A stretch of 64,000 nt of DNA. Origin: Thiobacillus sp. (GTDB lineage Bacteria; Pseudomonadota; Gammaproteobacteria; Burkholderiales; Thiobacillaceae). Within the stretch, counting starts at the first letter, position 1; each line of letters starts with the position of its first letter. Shown one piece after another: positions 61,244 to 64,000 of the stretch. Under the pieces are notes generated by a model that saw nothing but the letters and a program-made list of their open reading frames with translations, was not told the origin of the DNA and did not search any database. The position numbers and the translations under genes were made by a program. The stretch is from the NCBI GenBank assembly GCA_024708885.1, contig JANJXT010000039.1:1-64000 (forward strand). The letters are read 5' to 3'.

Positions 61244-61304
61244 TTGATTTACGATGTCAATCAAGACAGGAGAGATATTAGAAAAAACCAATCATTCAAT
61301 CCAA
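61244..61304 (-). promoter_or_regulatory. Rubrerythrin promoter and leader palindrome
   Basis: On the minus strand TTGGAT (61304-61299) and TAATAT (61280-61275), 18 bases apart, make a candidate promoter. The leader holds TTGATT (61244-61249 on the plus strand) and AATCAA (61259-61264), a perfect 6-base inverted repeat with a 9-base spacer, which could bind a regulator just downstream of the start of transcription. Confidence 0.45.
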
Positions 61305-61324
61305 CGGATATTATTCATGGTCAC

Positions 61325-61341
61325 GATTGATGTTATCAATC
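61325..61341. promoter_or_regulatory. FNR-like palindrome GATTGAT/ATCAATC
   Basis: Perfect 7-base arms GATTGAT (61325-61331) and ATCAATC (61335-61341) with a 3-base spacer. It resembles an FNR/Dnr box (TTGAT-N4-ATCAA) but is one base short in the spacer. It lies about 37 bases upstream of the -10 box of the rubrerythrin promoter. Confidence 0.4.
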
Positions 61342-61362
61342 TCACGCGCCCGGTGGCGGCGC

Positions 61363-64000
61363 TCAGGCCGACGGCGGGCGCATGCGTCGCAACGCCGCTT
61401 CCAGGCGCGCCATACTGACGTAGAAGGTCGGGGTGATGTAAAGGGTCAACAACTGCGAGAAGACCAGCCCGCCAACCACCGCGATGCCGAGGGGGCGGCG
61501 GGCCTCTCCGCCGGCGCCGAAGCCGATGGCGATGGGCAGCGTGGCGAAGATGGCGGCGAAGGTCGTCATCATGATCGGCCGCAGGCGCACCAGGCTCGCC
61601 TCGACGATGGCATCCTCCGCGGTGAGGCCCGCGCGCTGCCGGGTGAGGGCGAAGTCGATCATCATGATGCCGTTTTTCTTCACCAGCCCGACCAGCAGGA
61701 TGATGCCGACGAAGCTGAACACGTTGAGTTCGGCGTCGGCCAGCAGCAGCACGAGCAGCGCGCCGAATCCCGCCAGCGGCAGCGCGGTGAGGATGGTGAG
61801 CGGATGGCCGAGGTGCTCGTAGAGCACCGCGAGCACCATGTAGATCACGATGACGGTGAACAGCAGCAACAGCGGCAGTTGCACCGTCGACTCCTGGAAT
61901 TTCTGCGCGGCGCCGGTGAACTGCACGGCGACCTCGGGCGGCGCGACGTCACGCGCCGCGGCCCGTGCCGCGGCAAGCGCGGTGTCGAGCGAGACGCCGG
62001 GCGCCAGCCCGAACGACAGGGTGACGGCCGGCTGCTGCCCGTAGTGGTACACCGCAACCGGGCCAACGCCGGCCTCCACGCGTGCCAGCGCATCGAGCCG
62101 CACGATGCCGCCGCTCGCGGTTCGCAGCGGCAGCTGCCCGATCACCGCCGGGTCGAGCTGCGCTTCGGGCAGGGCCTTGACGCGGATCACGTACTGGTCG
62201 GCGGCGGCGTAGATTTCACCGACGCGGCGTCCACCGAACGCGTCGTAAAGCGCCTGCTGCAGCTGCTCGGTACTGATGCCGAGACGTGCCGCGGCAAGCG
62301 TATCGGGCACGACACGCAGCTCCGGATTGTTGAGTTCGAGATTGCTGTTGACGTCGACCAGCATCGGCAACTCGTCCAGCCGCTTTTCCACCACGACCGC
62401 CGCCTGCTTGAGCACATCGAAGTCTCCTGCGATGAGCGTCAACTGGTAGTCGCTGCTGCTGATCAGCGAGCCGACGTTGATCGAGGCCGGATTGGTGAAG
62501 GTGATGTTGGCGCCACCGAGGCCGCGCGTCGCCGCGCGCAGCTCGTCGATGATCGTATCCGCGCCGGCACGCGTATCGCGCGGCGCGAGGCGCATCACCA
62601 GACGGCCGAGGTTGCTGCCCGTAGTGCCGCCGCCGCCCTGCCCGGCCGACGACATCAGGCCTTCGACCGCCGGATGCGCCTGCACGCGGGCGGCGAGTTC
62701 CTGCTGGCGCCGCGACAGCTCCTCGAAGGGGATGCCTTCGGGATACTGGACGCTGGCGAAAATCATGCCGGAGTCGACGCGCGGAATGAAGCCCTGCTTG
62801 ACCGCGCCGGCGAGCCACAGCATGGCGCCGAACACCGCGGCCGACACCAGCAGCATGGTTCCGCGATGACGCATCGAGGCGCGCAGCGTCACCGCATAGG
62901 CATCACGAAACCGGCCGAATGCGGCATCGAACCCGCGCGACAGCATGTTGTCCGGCGCTCCGGGCGCCAGGCCGCGTGCGCACAGCATGGGCGTGAGCGT
63001 CAGCGCCACCACGCCGGAGAGCAGCACGGCGACACCGATCGACACCGCGAATTCCTGGAACAGGCGCCCGATCATGTCGCCCATGAACAGGATGGGCAGG
63101 AACACCGCGGCGAGCGAGACGGTCATCGACACCACGGTGAAACCGATTTCCTGTGCGCCGTCGAGTGCCGCCTGCAGGCGGGACTTGCCCATGTCGAGGT
63201 GGCGCGCGATGTTCTCGATCATCACCACCGCGTCGTCGACAACGAAGCCGATCGCCAGAGTGATGGCCATCAGCGACAGGTTGTTGAGGCTGTAGCCGGC
63301 CAGGTGCATGAAGGCGAAGGTGCCGAGCAGCGAACTTGGCAGCACCAGCGCGGCAATCAGCGTCGCCCGCAGATTGTGCAGGAAGGCATAGATGACCAGG
63401 ATCACCAGCGCGAGCGCCAGCAGCAGGGTGAAATTCACTTCGTGCAGCGAGTCGCGCACGAAGCGCGAGCGGTCGGAATGCACCTGCAGGCGCACGCCGT
63501 CGGGCAGTTCCGCCTCGATCTCCGGCAGCATGGCGCGGATGCGCTCGGCCACCTCGACGGTGTTCGCGCCGGGCTGACGCTGCACCGCCAGCACGATGGC
63601 GCGCGTGCCGTTGTACCAGGTGCGCGCCTTGTCGTTCTCCACGCTGTCTTCCGCGCGGCCGAGGTCGCGCACGCGCAATGCCGCGCCGTCGCGGTAGGCG
63701 ACGATGACCTCGCCGAAATCCTCGGCATCGGCGCGCGCCGCCGGCGCCTTCACCGTGTACGAGCGCGTCGCGCCGTCGAGCGTGCCGGACGGCAGGTTGG
63801 GATTGGCCGCCTGCACCGCACGGATGACGTCGGCAAAGGTGAGGCCCCGCTGTTGCAGGCGGGCGGGGTCGAGATACAGGCTGAGGGCGTATTTCTGGCC
63901 GCCGAACACCAGCACCTGCGCCACCCCCGGCAGCCCTGTGAGGCGCTGCACGACGCGCGCGTCGGCAATGGCGTCGAGCTCGGTGAGCGGCAGCCGTTCC
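61363..64000 (-). CDS. RND-family efflux pump inner-membrane subunit, N-terminus beyond window
   Basis: At least 879 residues of an AcrB/MdtC-like HAE1 transporter, open at the right edge. About 150 N-terminal residues (first helix and part of the porter domain) are missing. Visible parts include the helix bundle with LLALALVILVIYAFL, the proton-relay helix LAIGFVVDDAVVMIENI with two Asp, the second porter domain with the VDVNSNLELNNPELRV stretch, and final helices with GIMMIDFALTRQR. It should work with a periplasmic adaptor and outer-membrane channel encoded to the right. Confidence 0.93.
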   Translation of the reverse strand, partial: ERLPLTELDAIADARVVQRLTGLPGVAQVLVFGGQKYALSLYLDPARLQQRGLTFADVIRAVQAANPNLPSGTLDGATRSYTVKAPAARADAEDFGEVIVAYRDGAALRVRDLGRAEDSVENDKARTWYNGTRAIVLAVQRQPGANTVEVAERIRAMLPEIEAELPDGVRLQVHSDRSRFVRDSLHEVNFTLLLALALVILVIYAFLHNLRATLIAALVLPSSLLGTFAFMHLAGYSLNNLSLMAITLAIGFVVDDAVVMIENIARHLDMGKSRLQAALDGAQEIGFTVVSMTVSLAAVFLPILFMGDMIGRLFQEFAVSIGVAVLLSGVVALTLTPMLCARGLAPGAPDNMLSRGFDAAFGRFRDAYAVTLRASMRHRGTMLLVSAAVFGAMLWLAGAVKQGFIPRVDSGMIFASVQYPEGIPFEELSRRQQELAARVQAHPAVEGLMSSAGQGGGGTTGSNLGRLVMRLAPRDTRAGADTIIDELRAATRGLGGANITFTNPASINVGSLISSSDYQLTLIAGDFDVLKQAAVVVEKRLDELPMLVDVNSNLELNNPELRVVPDTLAAARLGISTEQLQQALYDAFGGRRVGEIYAAADQYVIRVKALPEAQLDPAVIGQLPLRTASGGIVRLDALARVEAGVGPVAVYHYGQQPAVTLSFGLAPGVSLDTALAAARAAARDVAPPEVAVQFTGAAQKFQESTVQLPLLLLFTVIVIYMVLAVLYEHLGHPLTILTALPLAGFGALLVLLLADAELNVFSFVGIILLVGLVKKNGIMMIDFALTRQRAGLTAEDAIVEASLVRLRPIMMTTFAAIFATLPIAIGFGAGGEARRPLGIAVVGGLVFSQLLTLYITPTFYVSMARLEAALRRMRPPSA

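Overview
The window comes from a high-GC, Gram-negative betaproteobacterium, probably of the Nitrosomonadales/Rhodocyclales type. Three things support this: an exosortase-B (XrtB) type Eps exopolysaccharide locus, the chromosomal order ribE-ribBX-ribH-nusB-thiL-pgpA-pncC-recA-recX, and the ubiT/ubiU/ubiV genes for oxygen-independent ubiquinone synthesis. NsrR, cytochrome c4, a cytochrome c-prime-like protein, rubredoxin and rubrerythrin suggest a facultative anaerobe that meets nitric oxide and oxygen stress. No ribosomal RNA, tRNA, CRISPR array or intact insertion sequence was seen.

Layout. (1) 1-29.6 kb, nearly all on the minus strand: an exopolysaccharide locus. Read in its own direction it begins with epsD, a CPBP-family membrane protease, epsL, epsE, epsF, epsG, exosortase xrtB and epsI. 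It continues with a Wzy-like polymerase, two sulfotransferases, a GT4 glycosyltransferase, a Wzx-like flippase, two more sulfotransferases, a second GT4 enzyme, a PssD/PssE (Alg14/Alg13-like) pair, a methyltransferase and a secreted lyase-like protein. After a decayed stretch (7.8-9.0 kb, holding fragments of a Fic gene and a toxin gene) come the sugar-nucleotide genes: rfbBACD (dTDP-rhamnose), gmd and fcl (GDP-fucose) with an ORF6N-domain gene wedged between them, and galE. Together these predict a fucose- and rhamnose-containing, sulfated exopolymer built by a Wzx/Wzy route. (2) 30-36.4 kb: an OmpA-like barrel, a PilZ-regulated cellulose-synthase-like enzyme with a BcsS-like partner, phosphomannomutase/phosphoglucomutase and a CorA transporter. 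(3) 36.5-41.5 kb: an inactive-looking rhodanese lipoprotein, Hsp20, a secreted trypsin-like protease, a TetR regulator, and a cytochrome c-prime/FadL operon behind a strong palindrome. (4) 41.7-45.4 kb: a nitronate-monooxygenase-like enzyme and NsrR, divergent from a DUF2249/NnrS-like/FmdE-like operon. (5) 45.8-49.9 kb: ubiT, queD, ubiV, ubiU and a YhcC-type radical SAM gene. (6) 50.2-57.6 kb: riboflavin, nusB, thiL, pgpA, pncC, a WYL regulator, recA and recX. (7) 57.8-64 kb: cytochrome c4, a small exported protein, rubredoxin reductase, rubredoxin, rubrerythrin and a truncated RND efflux pump.

Three kinds of dispersed repeat run through the window and are its least expected feature. REP/BIME-like hairpin clusters sit between transcription units. 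A terminator-like intergenic family follows gene 3-prime ends. A set of foldback elements is built from tandem heptanucleotides. The heptad elements fill whole intergenic gaps (ubiU-ubiV, nusB-thiL, pncC-WYL gene), include 13 perfect GGGGCTA units directly against the ubiV start codon, and lie in frame inside both gmd and fcl. All functional statements rest on reading the sequence and on family knowledge. No database search was run.
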